Below, piece after piece: positions 55,642-64,000 of a DNA stretch of 64,000 bases. The stretch comes from Methylocystis sp. Sn-Cys. GTDB taxonomy: Bacteria; Pseudomonadota; Alphaproteobacteria; Rhizobiales; Beijerinckiaceae. The position numbers were made by a program, and so were the translations under genes. Below the pieces are notes generated by a model. That model ran no database searches. It was not told the origin of the DNA and worked only from the letters and a program-made list of their open reading frames with translations. Position 1 is the first letter of the stretch, and each line of letters opens with the position of its first letter. The stretch is from assembly GCF_016745395.1 (NCBI RefSeq), contig NZ_JAERVJ010000003.1:319293-383292 (forward strand), given 5' to 3'.

Positions 55642-57162
55642 ATGTCTGAAAGCGGACAGCCAGAGCAGCCGGATTTCGCCAAGGGCGTGGCGCTGAGCGC
55701 GCTCGATGAGGGCGTCCCGTTACGCGGCTCTATCGACGGCGCGGCCGCGATCATGGTCCGCAAGGGGGCGGAGGTCTTCGTCGTCGGCGCCGAATGCACG
55801 CATTATCATGGGCCGCTCGCCGAAGGGCTCATCGTCGGTGAAACGGTCAGATGCCCCTGGCACCATGCCTGTTTCAGCCTGCGCACCGGCGAAGCGATTC
55901 GCGCGCCGGCTTTCGATTCGCTGCCGCGCTGGCGGGTGGAAGAGGTCGACGGCAAAGTCTTCGCCCGCGAGCGATTAGCCGCCCCGATGACGAAACCCGC
56001 TCCAACGCGCGCGCCCAAGAAAATCGTCATCGTAGGGGCTGGCGCGGCGGGCTTTGCGGCGGCCCATAGGCTGCGCGCGGAGGGCTATGACGGCGCGCTG
56101 GAGATGATCGGCGCCGATTTACTTGCGCCCTATGATCGGCCCAATCTCTCCAAGGACTATCTCGCCGGGTCGGCACCGCCCGAATGGCTGCCGCTGCGCG
56201 AACCCGCCTGGTATCACGACAATGGCGTCGTGCTGCATCTGGGACGGCAGGCGACGGCGCTCGATGTTTCGCAGAAGCTACTTACCCTCGATGACGGCTC
56301 CAGCGTCGGTTTCGACGCCTTGCTGCTGGCGACGGGCGCGGACCCCGTACGCCTCCCGATTCCGGGCGCCGACCGGCCCAATGTCTTTTACCTGCGCCAA
56401 CTCGCCGACGCCGACCGAATCGCCGCCGCTTGCGGCGGCGCATCCCGCGCGGCGGTCGTTGGCGCGAGCTTCATCGGCTTAGAGGTCGCCGCCTCACTGC
56501 GCACGCGCGGCCTTGCGGTCGATGTGATCGCGCCGGAGGCGGTTCCTATGGCGCGCATCCTCGGCCCCGAGCTTGGCGCGCATATCCAGCGCCTGCACGA
56601 GTCGCATGGCGTCGTCTTCCACCTCGAGGACACGGTGACGGAGATCGGCGACGGCGTTCTGACGCTGAAGAGCGGCGCCGCTGTCGCCGCGGACTTCGTC
56701 GTTATCGGCATCGGCGTGCGGCCGAACCTGTCACTCGCCGAGCGGGCCGGGCTCGCCGTCGATAAAGGCGTGCTGGTCGACGAGTATCTCGCGACGAGCG
56801 CGCCGGGCGTCTATGCGGCGGGCGATATTGCGCGCTGGCCGGATCGGATCACGGGCGAGCGCATCCGAGTCGAGCATTGGGTCGTGGCCGAGCGCCAGGG
56901 GCAGACCGCGGCCCGCAATATTCTGGGCTTCAACGAGCGTTTGGACGCAGCGCCCTTCTTTTGGAGCCAGCATTACGATCAGACGATCTCCTACGTCGGC
57001 CATGCGCCGCAGTGGGATCGCTGCGAGGTATCGGGCGATCCGGCCTCCGGCGATTGCGCCGTCGCCTATTGGCAGGGCGGCCGCAAGCTCGCGGTGGCGA
57101 CGCTGGGGCGCGATCTCGAGAGCCTGCGCGCCGAGGCCGCTTTCGAACAAGCACTCGGTTAG
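55642..57162 (+). CDS. Rieske ferredoxin-fused FAD/NAD(P)H reductase (AIFM3-like)
   Basis: 506 residues. The N-terminal Rieske 2Fe-2S domain (1-105) has ligands C52-x-H54 and C71-x2-H74 (CTHYHGP and CPWHHACF). A pyridine-nucleotide-disulfide reductase domain follows with FAD-binding IVGAGAAGFAAAHRL, the NAD-binding AAVVGASFIGLEVAASL and GVYAAGDIARWP. A reductase C-terminal domain ends the protein (HWVVAERQGQTAARNILG). The design is an electron-transfer reductase carrying its own ferredoxin-like domain, as in AIFM3/Nfrl-type proteins. The ATG follows GGGAGG. The electron acceptor is not evident. Confidence 0.93.
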   Translation: MSESGQPEQPDFAKGVALSALDEGVPLRGSIDGAAAIMVRKGAEVFVVGAECTHYHGPLAEGLIVGETVRCPWHHACFSLRTGEAIRAPAFDSLPRWRVEEVDGKVFARERLAAPMTKPAPTRAPKKIVIVGAGAAGFAAAHRLRAEGYDGALEMIGADLLAPYDRPNLSKDYLAGSAPPEWLPLREPAWYHDNGVVLHLGRQATALDVSQKLLTLDDGSSVGFDALLLATGADPVRLPIPGADRPNVFYLRQLADADRIAAACGGASRAAVVGASFIGLEVAASLRTRGLAVDVIAPEAVPMARILGPELGAHIQRLHESHGVVFHLEDTVTEIGDGVLTLKSGAAVAADFVVIGIGVRPNLSLAERAGLAVDKGVLVDEYLATSAPGVYAAGDIARWPDRITGERIRVEHWVVAERQGQTAARNILGFNERLDAAPFFWSQHYDQTISYVGHAPQWDRCEVSGDPASGDCAVAYWQGGRKLAVATLGRDLESLRAEAAFEQALG

Positions 57163-57176
57163 GGCGGGCAATAAAA

Positions 57177-57206
57177 AGCGGCCATTCGTTGGAGCGAATG
57201 GCCGCT
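57177..57206 (-). terminator. Hairpin with T-run on the minus strand
   Basis: AGCGGCCATTCG / CGAATGGCCGCT with a 6-base loop. Read on the minus strand it is followed by TTTTTATT, so it is a terminator downstream of the giant coiled-coil gene. On the plus strand it is followed by GGGGG and would be only a processing hairpin for the reductase transcript. Confidence 0.7.
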
Positions 57207-57214
57207 GGGGGCAA

Positions 57215-57358
57215 AGTGGCGATGACGCCCCTCGTGCTTCGAGACGGCCGCTGCGCAGCCTCCTCAGCATGAGGGGCTTCTGCATCTGCGCCGAACACTT
57301 AGGCCTCATCCTGAGGAGCGAGCGAAGCTCGCGTCTCGAAGGAAGAGGCCGCCTCGGG
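57215..57358. repeat. Family C palindromic element, 144 bp
   Basis: Same length and nearly the same sequence as 50123-50266 (for example CTCCTCAGCATGAGGGGC and CTCATCCTGAGGAGCGAGCG). Located between the convergent reductase and giant coiled-coil genes. Confidence 0.92.
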
Positions 57359-57425
57359 CGTTTGTCGACAACCGAGCCGGCCGCTTGGAAACGCTGGCGC
57401 GGGCTGTTCCCCGCGCCGCGCCGTT

Positions 57426-60400
57426 TTAATCGAAGCGCCCGGCGGCGTGGCCCAGCATGGTGTAGACCTTGCCGGCGTCGCCGGTCAGCAGATCGAGCGC
57501 CTTGGCGCCTTCGCGGTCGCCGCGGCTCGTCTCCACCAGAAGCTCCTCGAAGTGGCGGACATAATGATCCACCGTCGCGCGGAACTCCGGATCGACGCTG
57601 TAGCGGCGACGGATTTCCTCGAAGGTCTGATGGCCCTGCGCGGTGTAGAGCCGCCGCCCGAACAGGCCGCCCTTCTCGCCGCGCTGATAGCGCCGCCACA
57701 GCTCCGCGACCGCTGCGCTGTCGACCATGCGCGCGATGTCGAGCGTGAGGCTGTCGAGCGCGCCGCCGTTCTGCTGGCGCGTCGGCCGTAGAGAAGCCGT
57801 CTGGGCGGGGGCGGCGGGCTTTTGCGGCGCTTCCTCGCGCGATGCGCGGGCGAGGAGGTCCGTCAACCAGCCGCCTTGCCCGTCGCGCGCCGGTTGGGCG
57901 GTGCGGGGAGCCGGGGCGGGGGCGGGCGCCGCCGCGAGCCGCGGCTTCGGCGCTTCGGCCTGTTGCGCCGGCTCGAATGTCCGTCGACCGGCGGGGGGCG
58001 CCTGCTCGGCGACGTCATAGACGCGGCCCGAACGCGCGACGATGTCCGTCAATTCGTTCAGCGCCTTCACCTGATCGCCGACGACGCGGCGGAGCGCGGC
58101 GGCCTGCTCGGCGGTCTCGCGCGGCAGCTCGGTGGCGCCGCGCCGCACTTCCTCGCGCGTCTCCTCCAGCTCGCGATGAATTTCGCGCGACAAGTTGCGG
58201 ATGTCGTTGGCCGTCGACTGGAAGCGCGCATTCGCTTCGGAGAACAGGCGGTTGATCTCCTCATTGGCGTTGCCGAAGGCGGCGCGTAGCGCCTGTTCGG
58301 TCTCCGTGCGCTGGTTTTCCGCGGTGGAGCGCAGATTGGCGAAGCGCGTCTCGACGAGATTGGCCGTCTCATTGGTCGCGGCGGACAAAGCGCCGCCGAT
58401 CTCCTGCGAGCGGTTTTCGATCGCCTCGAAGGTCTGCTCCATCTTCTGCGCGAAGGTCGCCATCACATTCTCGACCTCGCTTCGCTTCTGCTCGACGAGG
58501 GACATGACGCTCTCCAGCGACCGCTGACGCGCGTCGAAGGCGGTGTCGAGCGCCTGCTGGGTCCGCGCGAGCCGCTCAGTGCTCTGCGCCAGCGCCTGCT
58601 CGCGTTCGCCCAAAGCGTCGACGAGATCGCTTGCATTGTTGACGGTCCCCCCCGCCACGTCGCCCATCCGCCGAACCTGGTCGGATACGGCTTCGACGGC
58701 TTGCTGGAATTCGCCGACCCGGGCGCCGAGTTCGCGCTCGAGAGCGACGAGATTGCCGCCCGTCTTGTCGATGATGGCGTGCAGCGACGTGTTGGTCTGG
58801 CCGAGCTTGTCGAGCAAGGTCGGCAGCTCGGCGCGGATCTTCTCGTTCATTGCGACGAGGGCGCCGATCGAGCTCTCCGCGCCGGCGTCGAGCGCCGCCG
58901 TCAGCGAGGACGTCGATTGGTCGATCGCCTGGGTCAGCTCCTCGCGCTTGTCGCCGAGGTGGCGCACGATGGCGGCGCCGCGCGTCTCGATCGTCTTGGC
59001 GACCAATTCGCCGACGCTCGCCAGCTCCTGCGTCACCGCGCCGCCACGTTCGCCGAAGGTGGTCTCGATCTGCGCCATGCGCGTGTCGAGCGCGGTCTGA
59101 ATCTGCGTGAGCCGCTCATCGAGGGCGCCGCTGATTTCGCCGACCCGCTCTGCGAGCGCCTGGCCGAGGTCGCCGGTGCGCGCATGCATCGTCGTGTCGA
59201 GCTCGCGGCGCGCTTCGGCCAGCGTGTGGTTGATGTCCTGCAGACGCGACGTGACCGACTCGATGACTTCGCGGCCGCGATCGTCTATTTCGGACGAGAC
59301 GGCGCCGAGACGCGCGACGACATTCTTCTCGAAGAGTTCGATGCGGCCGTCGAGCGTGTTGGCCAGATCCTTGGCGCGGCCGTCGAGCGTCTCGTTGATC
59401 TCGGACGCCTTGGCGGACAGCGTCTGCGCCATCTCGCTGGAGCGGGCGACGAGCGTCGAATCGACGTCCTTGATCTTCTCGTCGAGCGTCCTGACGACCT
59501 CGCGGCCGCCTTCGCCCATCACGCGGGCGATCTCGAGCGCATGATTGGCGAGGGATTCCTGCAGCTTTTGGCCGCCGACGCCCAGGCCCGCGTCCATATG
59601 CTTGACGAGTTCCTCGATGCGCTGCGCGGCCTCGCGGGTGCGCGCGTCGCTGACGGTCTCGAAGGCTTCGATCTTGCTCGACATCGTCGCGGCGATGTTC
59701 TCGGCGCGCGCGCCGAGCTTCTCGACGAGCTGCTCGCCTTTCTCGCCGAGCGCATTGTCGATGGCGTCGAGCTTGGAGGTGACCTCGTCGGCGAGCTTGC
59801 CGACCTGCTCGCTGAGCCGCGAGAAGGCCGTGACCGTGGTCGAGTCCAATTCGCTGAGCAGCTTGCCGCCGCGCACCGAAATGGCGTCGTCGATCGTCTC
59901 CAGGCGCGTGTCGATCTCCGTCGCGAAGTGGCGGGAGTTGTCGCCGATGCGCGCCGAGAACTGGTCGATCTGCTCGGCGATCCGGTCGGCAAAAGCGCCG
60001 CCCTGGGCGTTGACCGTCTGGTCGAGCTCGCCGAGCTTGGCGTCGATCTGCTGCGCGAGCTGCTGCGAGGTCTCGCCGATGCGGGCCGTCATCTCGTTGG
60101 ACCGCGCGGCGATCTGCTCGACGAGCGCGGCGCCGCGCAAGGAGACGGCGTCGTCGAGGGCGCTCAGCCGCGCGTCGATCTCCGCCGCGAAATGGCGCGA
60201 ATTATCGCCGATCCGGGAGGTGAACGCATCGGTCTGCGCCGTGAGGCGATCGACCAGCGCGCCGCCCTGCGTGGCGATCGTCTGGTCGATGGCGTTGAGG
60301 CGATCGTCCACACTCGCGACGAAGCGTTCGGTCTGCGCGCCGATGCGCGCGTCGGCGTCTTCAGCGCGCGCCGCGAGATGTTCGACCAACTCGCCGCCGC

Positions 60401-63400
60401 GCGCGCCGATGACTTCCTCGATGGTCGTCAGCCGCGCCGCGACGTCCTGGCTCAACTTTGCGGCATGATCGGCGACGCGATCGGCGAGGACGCCGCCGTC
60501 GCGCAGCAAAGCGCTCTCGAACTGACCGAGCTGCTCGCCGAGCGTCGCGGCGATTTGTTCGCTATGCGAGGCAAGCGCGCCGACGACTTCCTGGCCCTGC
60601 GAGAGGACGGAGTTTTCGAAGGCCACGAGGCGTTCGGCGAGCGTTTCGTTGAGGCGCTCGCCCTGCACGGCGATCGCAAGAACCGCGTCGCTCGCGGTCG
60701 TCGTGAAGCGTTCCTGTATGGCGTCGGTATTTTCAGCGAGAACCGTCGCCGCTTCCTGGACGCTACGCTGCAAATTATCGCGCAAGGCCGCGCCATGGGC
60801 CTCGAACGCCTCGACGGCGCGCTCCCGCGTTTCGTCCATGCTTCGCGCCAGGAACTCGCCGGCGTTTTCCAAAGCGCTCATCCGCTCCATGAGCAATTCG
60901 TCGACGCGCTTGGCATGTTCGGCCACCAGCGTGGAGACGCTGTCGCTATGGCGCTTCACAGTGTCTTCAAAAGCGCCGACCCCTGACGTGAGCGTGCCGG
61001 AAATACGGGCGCTTTCCTCTTCGAGGCGTTTGGCGGTTTCGGCGTTTGCCTGCTGCACGGCGGTCTCGAAGGCCTGCAACTGCGCGGCGAGATTATCGCC
61101 GGTCGCCGCGGTTTGATCGAGCACGCGGCGGGCGATCTCGTCCTGGCGCAAGAATGTGTCGTCGAAGGCGGCGAGCCCCTGTGCGAAGGCCGAGCTGACC
61201 TCCTCGCTCTTCGAAGCGACGCGCGCGGCGGCCTCGCCGCTCAAGCGGGTCACGGCTTCCGCGAAGGCGGCGAGGCCTTCGGTGATGGCGGCGGCGGCCT
61301 GGCCGCCATGCTGCGCGACGCTGGCGGTCACATTCTCGCTCTGGCGCAGTATCGCGTCCTCCAGAGACGCCAGGCCGACCGACAGATTGTTCAGCGCGCG
61401 GTCGCCATGTTCCGAGACGCGCGCCGCAGCTTCTTCGCTCCGACGGACGAAGGTCTCTTCGAAGGCGGCGATCTGCCGTCCGAGCTCGCTCGTTGCAAGG
61501 TCGCCATGCGAGGATACGAGAGAGGCCAGTTGCTCGCTGCTGCGGGCGACCGTCTCCTCCAGCGCGGCGATCTGGCGGTTGAGCTCCGACGACGCCTTCT
61601 CGCCATGCGCGGCGGCGAGCGCCGTGGCCTCTTCGCGACTGCGCTCGACCGTTTCCTGGAAAGCGGCGATCTGGCGGGTAAGCTCTTCATTGGCGCTGTC
61701 GCCATGCAGCGCGACGAGAGCGGAAATATCCTGCGTGCGGCGCGCGACGCTTTCCTCGAAAGCGGCGAGGCGATCGACGAGAATTGTCGTGGCGCGCTCG
61801 CCATGTTCGGCGACGCGGGCGGCGACATCCGCGCCATGATGGGCGACGGCGGCCTCGAAGGCGGCGATCTGCTCGGCGACCTCGGAGGAGGCGCGGCCGC
61901 CCTGTTCCGCAAGACGCGCGGCGATCGCTTCGCTACGCTGGAGCACGGCGTCCTCGAAAGCGGCGAGTCCGACCGACAGATTGCCGAGCGCGCGATCGCC
62001 ATGCTCCGTGACGCGGGCGGCGACCGTCTCGGTCTGAGCCGCCACCGCTTCCTGGAAAGCGGCAAGCCTTTCGGCCAGCGCCGCCGTCGAGCGCTCGCCA
62101 TGTTGCGAAACGCGCGAGGTCAGCTCCTCGCCATGCAGCTCGACCGCGGTCTCGAAGTTTGCGAGCTGCTCGGCGATCGTCGCCGCGGCGCGCGCGCCAT
62201 TCTCGGAGAGGCGCGTGGCGGCCTCGTCGCTGCGCTCGGCGACGGCGGCCTCGAAGGCCGCAAGGCGATCCGACAAAGTCGTGGTCGCATATTCGGCGCG
62301 TTCGGCGACGCGGGCCGCCATGTCTTCCGCGCCCCGGGCAATGGCGCCCTGGAATTCGTCGAGCTGCGCCGTCAGCGCGCTCGCAGCGCGGTCGCCATGT
62401 TCGGCGATATGGGACGCAAGCTCGTCGCCGCGCGTGGCGAAGACCTCTTCGAACGCCGCGAGCCGCTCGGAAAGCGCAGCGGCGTTTTGCTCCGTGCGCT
62501 CGGCGATGCGGGCGGTCATTTCGTCGCCCTGGCGCGTGAAGGTCTCCTCGAAAACCGTGAGGCCTTCGTTCAAGGCCGCGCTGACGCGGTCGCCATGCTC
62601 GGCGACGCGCATTGCGGCGTCGGCGCTGTTTTTCACAACGGCGTCTTCGAAAGCCGCCAGCCGCTCGGCGAGCGTCGTTTCGAGCTGGCCGCCGCGTTCG
62701 GAGACGCGATCGATCATCTTCTCGCCGCGGTCGAGCACCATGCGCTCGAAATTTTCGAGCCGCTCGGCGAGCGTCTCGTTCACACGGTCGCTGTGGGCGC
62801 CGAGCGCGGAAACCGCGTCGCCCGCGACGCCGATGAAGCGCTGCTGCAGCGTTTCGGCCTGTTCCGTGAGCGTGGCCGCGGTATCGCTGAGGCTCTGGGT
62901 CAGCGAGTCGTAGAGCGCCTTGCCACGCTCCTCGAAGGTCTCGTGGGCCCTGGCGTTGGTTTCCTCCAGCAGGGCGACCAGACGGGTTTCGGCGCCTTCG
63001 AAAGTGGATCTCGCTTCGTCGACCTGTTGCGAGACGTTGGAGGTGAGACGCTCAGTGGTCTCCGCCAGCGATTTGTCGAGCGCGCCGCCCTGAACGCGGA
63101 TCGTTTCCTCTATGGCCGAACCGCTCTCGGCGAGACGAATCGCCAGCCGGTCGCCCTGATCGCCGATCGACTCGGCGAAATGCACGCCCAGCTCCTCGAA
63201 ACGCTCCAGAAGCGCCGCGCTGCGCGCGCCGAAATCGATCGCCAGCGCGTCGCCCGTCGTTTGCAGCCTGACGCCGACGTCTTCCACGCCTTCGGTGAAG
63301 CGCCGGGTCACCTCGTCGCTAGCGCCTGCGATCTTGAGAGCGACGACGTCGCCGGTTTGGGTCAGGACGCCGACGACCCTATCGCCATGGGAGGCGAGAG

Positions 63401-64000
63401 TCGCTTCGAAATTGTCGCCCGCATTCTCGAGCGCGAGTTTGATTTCCTCGCCCTTCGAACCGAGCGAGGAGGTAACGCGCGCGCCGGCGTCGCTCACTGC
63501 CTCGGCGAGATGCGCCGATGTCGCGGCGAGTTCCTGCGAAAGCGCATCGCGCGCGCCGAAAAGGGCGGTGCGGGCGTTGTCGGCGTTGACGACGATGGCT
63601 TCGCGCTCGCGCGTCAATTCGTCGATGAGCTGGCGGAGGCGGCGCTCGTTTTCGGTGTAGGAGCGTTCGAGATTGGTGACCTCGGTGCGCACGATCACTT
63701 CGAGTTCGCCGGCGCGCGCCAGAGCGCGCTCGATGCCGTCGCCCATGGACGCCGCCTCGCGACGGATCGCTTGCGAGAGCGACACGACTTGTTCGGTGGC
63801 GATGGTCTCGGGCTCGATCAGGCGGATCGCGACTTCCGTCATGGAATTGGCGATCAGCCGCATTTCATGGGCGCGGCGCGCCATGAGCCCGGTGATGAAG
63901 AGGAAGATCGTCGGCCCGAGAAGCGCGGCGATGGTGAGAAGCGGCTTGGGCGCGAAGAACGAGCCGTCGGCGTCGAGTATCTCGCCGCGATGGAAATAGA
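57426..64000 (-). CDS. Giant membrane-anchored hendecad coiled-coil protein (5' end outside window)
   Basis: At least 2190 residues; the frame stays open to the right edge, so the true start is outside. The first visible part reads GEILDADGSFFAPKP and then one transmembrane helix (LLTIAALLGPTIFLFITGL). About 1950 residues of helical repeat follow with 11-residue periodicity: 12 consecutive 11-mers (63003-63398), 19 consecutive units of 33 residues (60873-62750, one unit of 32) and four units of 44 (59895-60422). A Pro/Ala-rich linker (about 57760-58000) leads to a C-terminal cap of about 110 residues (ALDSLTLDIARMVDS, LYTAQGHQTFEEIRRRY, GKVYTMLGHAAGRFD) that I recall from other rhizobial proteins. 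Function unknown; a filamentous scaffold or envelope organiser is inference. Confidence 0.85.
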   Translation of the reverse strand, partial: YFHRGEILDADGSFFAPKPLLTIAALLGPTIFLFITGLMARRAHEMRLIANSMTEVAIRLIEPETIATEQVVSLSQAIRREAASMGDGIERALARAGELEVIVRTEVTNLERSYTENERRLRQLIDELTREREAIVVNADNARTALFGARDALSQELAATSAHLAEAVSDAGARVTSSLGSKGEEIKLALENAGDNFEATLASHGDRVVGVLTQTGDVVALKIAGASDEVTRRFTEGVEDVGVRLQTTGDALAIDFGARSAALLERFEELGVHFAESIGDQGDRLAIRLAESGSAIEETIRVQGGALDKSLAETTERLTSNVSQQVDEARSTFEGAETRLVALLEETNARAHETFEERGKALYDSLTQSLSDTAATLTEQAETLQQRFIGVAGDAVSALGAHSDRVNETLAERLENFERMVLDRGEKMIDRVSERGGQLETTLAERLAAFEDAVVKNSADAAMRVAEHGDRVSAALNEGLTVFEETFTRQGDEMTARIAERTEQNAAALSERLAAFEEVFATRGDELASHIAEHGDRAASALTAQLDEFQGAIARGAEDMAARVAERAEYATTTLSDRLAAFEAAVAERSDEAATRLSENGARAAATIAEQLANFETAVELHGEELTSRVSQHGERSTAALAERLAAFQEAVAAQTETVAARVTEHGDRALGNLSVGLAAFEDAVLQRSEAIAARLAEQGGRASSEVAEQIAAFEAAVAHHGADVAARVAEHGERATTILVDRLAAFEESVARRTQDISALVALHGDSANEELTRQIAAFQETVERSREEATALAAAHGEKASSELNRQIAALEETVARSSEQLASLVSSHGDLATSELGRQIAAFEETFVRRSEEAAARVSEHGDRALNNLSVGLASLEDAILRQSENVTASVAQHGGQAAAAITEGLAAFAEAVTRLSGEAAARVASKSEEVSSAFAQGLAAFDDTFLRQDEIARRVLDQTAATGDNLAAQLQAFETAVQQANAETAKRLEEESARISGTLTSGVGAFEDTVKRHSDSVSTLVAEHAKRVDELLMERMSALENAGEFLARSMDETRERAVEAFEAHGAALRDNLQRSVQEAATVLAENTDAIQERFTTTASDAVLAIAVQGERLNETLAERLVAFENSVLSQGQEVVGALASHSEQIAATLGEQLGQFESALLRDGGVLADRVADHAAKLSQDVAARLTTIEEVIGARGGELVEHLAARAEDADARIGAQTERFVASVDDRLNAIDQTIATQGGALVDRLTAQTDAFTSRIGDNSRHFAAEIDARLSALDDAVSLRGAALVEQIAARSNEMTARIGETSQQLAQQIDAKLGELDQTVNAQGGAFADRIAEQIDQFSARIGDNSRHFATEIDTRLETIDDAISVRGGKLLSELDSTTVTAFSRLSEQVGKLADEVTSKLDAIDNALGEKGEQLVEKLGARAENIAATMSSKIEAFETVSDARTREAAQRIEELVKHMDAGLGVGGQKLQESLANHALEIARVMGEGGREVVRTLDEKIKDVDSTLVARSSEMAQTLSAKASEINETLDGRAKDLANTLDGRIELFEKNVVARLGAVSSEIDDRGREVIESVTSRLQDINHTLAEARRELDTTMHARTGDLGQALAERVGEISGALDERLTQIQTALDTRMAQIETTFGERGGAVTQELASVGELVAKTIETRGAAIVRHLGDKREELTQAIDQSTSSLTAALDAGAESSIGALVAMNEKIRAELPTLLDKLGQTNTSLHAIIDKTGGNLVALERELGARVGEFQQAVEAVSDQVRRMGDVAGGTVNNASDLVDALGEREQALAQSTERLARTQQALDTAFDARQRSLESVMSLVEQKRSEVENVMATFAQKMEQTFEAIENRSQEIGGALSAATNETANLVETRFANLRSTAENQRTETEQALRAAFGNANEEINRLFSEANARFQSTANDIRNLSREIHRELEETREEVRRGATELPRETAEQAAALRRVVGDQVKALNELTDIVARSGRVYDVAEQAPPAGRRTFEPAQQAEAPKPRLAAAPAPAPAPRTAQPARDGQGGWLTDLLARASREEAPQKPAAPAQTASLRPTRQQNGGALDSLTLDIARMVDSAAVAELWRRYQRGEKGGLFGRRLYTAQGHQTFEEIRRRYSVDPEFRATVDHYVRHFEELLVETSRGDREGAKALDLLTGDAGKVYTMLGHAAGRFD

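Noticed and set aside
58701-60986. A 761-codon plus-strand frame opposite the giant coiled-coil gene
   Set aside because: Its apparent repeats mirror those of the coding strand; no signal for independent expression.
60873-62750. Possible CRISPR or satellite DNA because of the regular 99-base period
   Set aside because: The period is codon-phased and the reading frame is continuous; units are diverged at the DNA level and there are no unique spacers between identical repeats.

Overview
The window is high-GC, gene-dense chromosomal DNA of an alphaproteobacterium. The family set (FixK-type cbb3 oxidase cluster with fixGHIS, one bifunctional RSH stringent factor, DUF2336, a BBP2-type porin, a giant coiled-coil membrane protein with a conserved C-terminal cap) points to Hyphomicrobiales. 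A methanotroph-related group such as Methylocystaceae/Beijerinckiaceae is my guess from overall resemblance; no diagnostic gene is present. No rRNA, tRNA, CRISPR array, integrase or transposase was seen.

Layout. 1-3.1 kb: the 3' end of coaA, then a MocR-type regulator divergent from a cupin gene and an AhpD-like gene. 3.3-6.0 kb: clpB on the minus strand behind a very good sigma-32-type promoter. 6.4-19.7 kb: a minus-strand cell-envelope locus of an unrecognised 1712-residue exported protein, a thioester alpha-2-macroglobulin and penicillin-binding protein 1C. 20.0-30.2 kb: a small SH3-like exported protein, then a complete high-affinity cbb3 oxidase cluster ccoNOQP-ccoGHIS ending in an MFS gene that carries the Met/His pattern of the copper importer CcoA. 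A perfect FNR/FixK box sits at -41.5 of a predicted ccoN promoter.

30.4-34.7 kb: a visibly lower-GC patch with a beta-lactamase-fold serine hydrolase, a coiled-coil membrane protein, a TetR regulator divergent from a small exported protein with three operator-like palindromes between them, and a glyoxalase I homologue lacking one metal ligand. 34.7-42.7 kb: housekeeping genes (soluble lytic transglycosylase, dapA, smpB, a NYN nuclease-like gene, rpoZ, rsh). 42.9-53.4 kb: mixed genes (dihaem peroxidase, MOSC protein, AraC/GyrI regulator, membrane protein, carboxylesterase, pdxJ, DUF2336, a degenerate CitE-like protein coupled to an exported repeat protein). 53.8-64 kb: a porin, a Rieske-fused FAD reductase, and most of a giant membrane-anchored hendecad coiled-coil protein that runs off the right edge.

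Intergenic space is colonised by at least six families of palindromic elements (called A to F here), most in two or more copies. One copy is nested inside another, and one appears to have been absorbed into the 3' end of ccoI. The strongest candidates for undescribed biology are the 1712-residue partner of the alpha-2-macroglobulin/PBP1C pair and the giant protein built from exact 11-, 33- and 44-residue periods.
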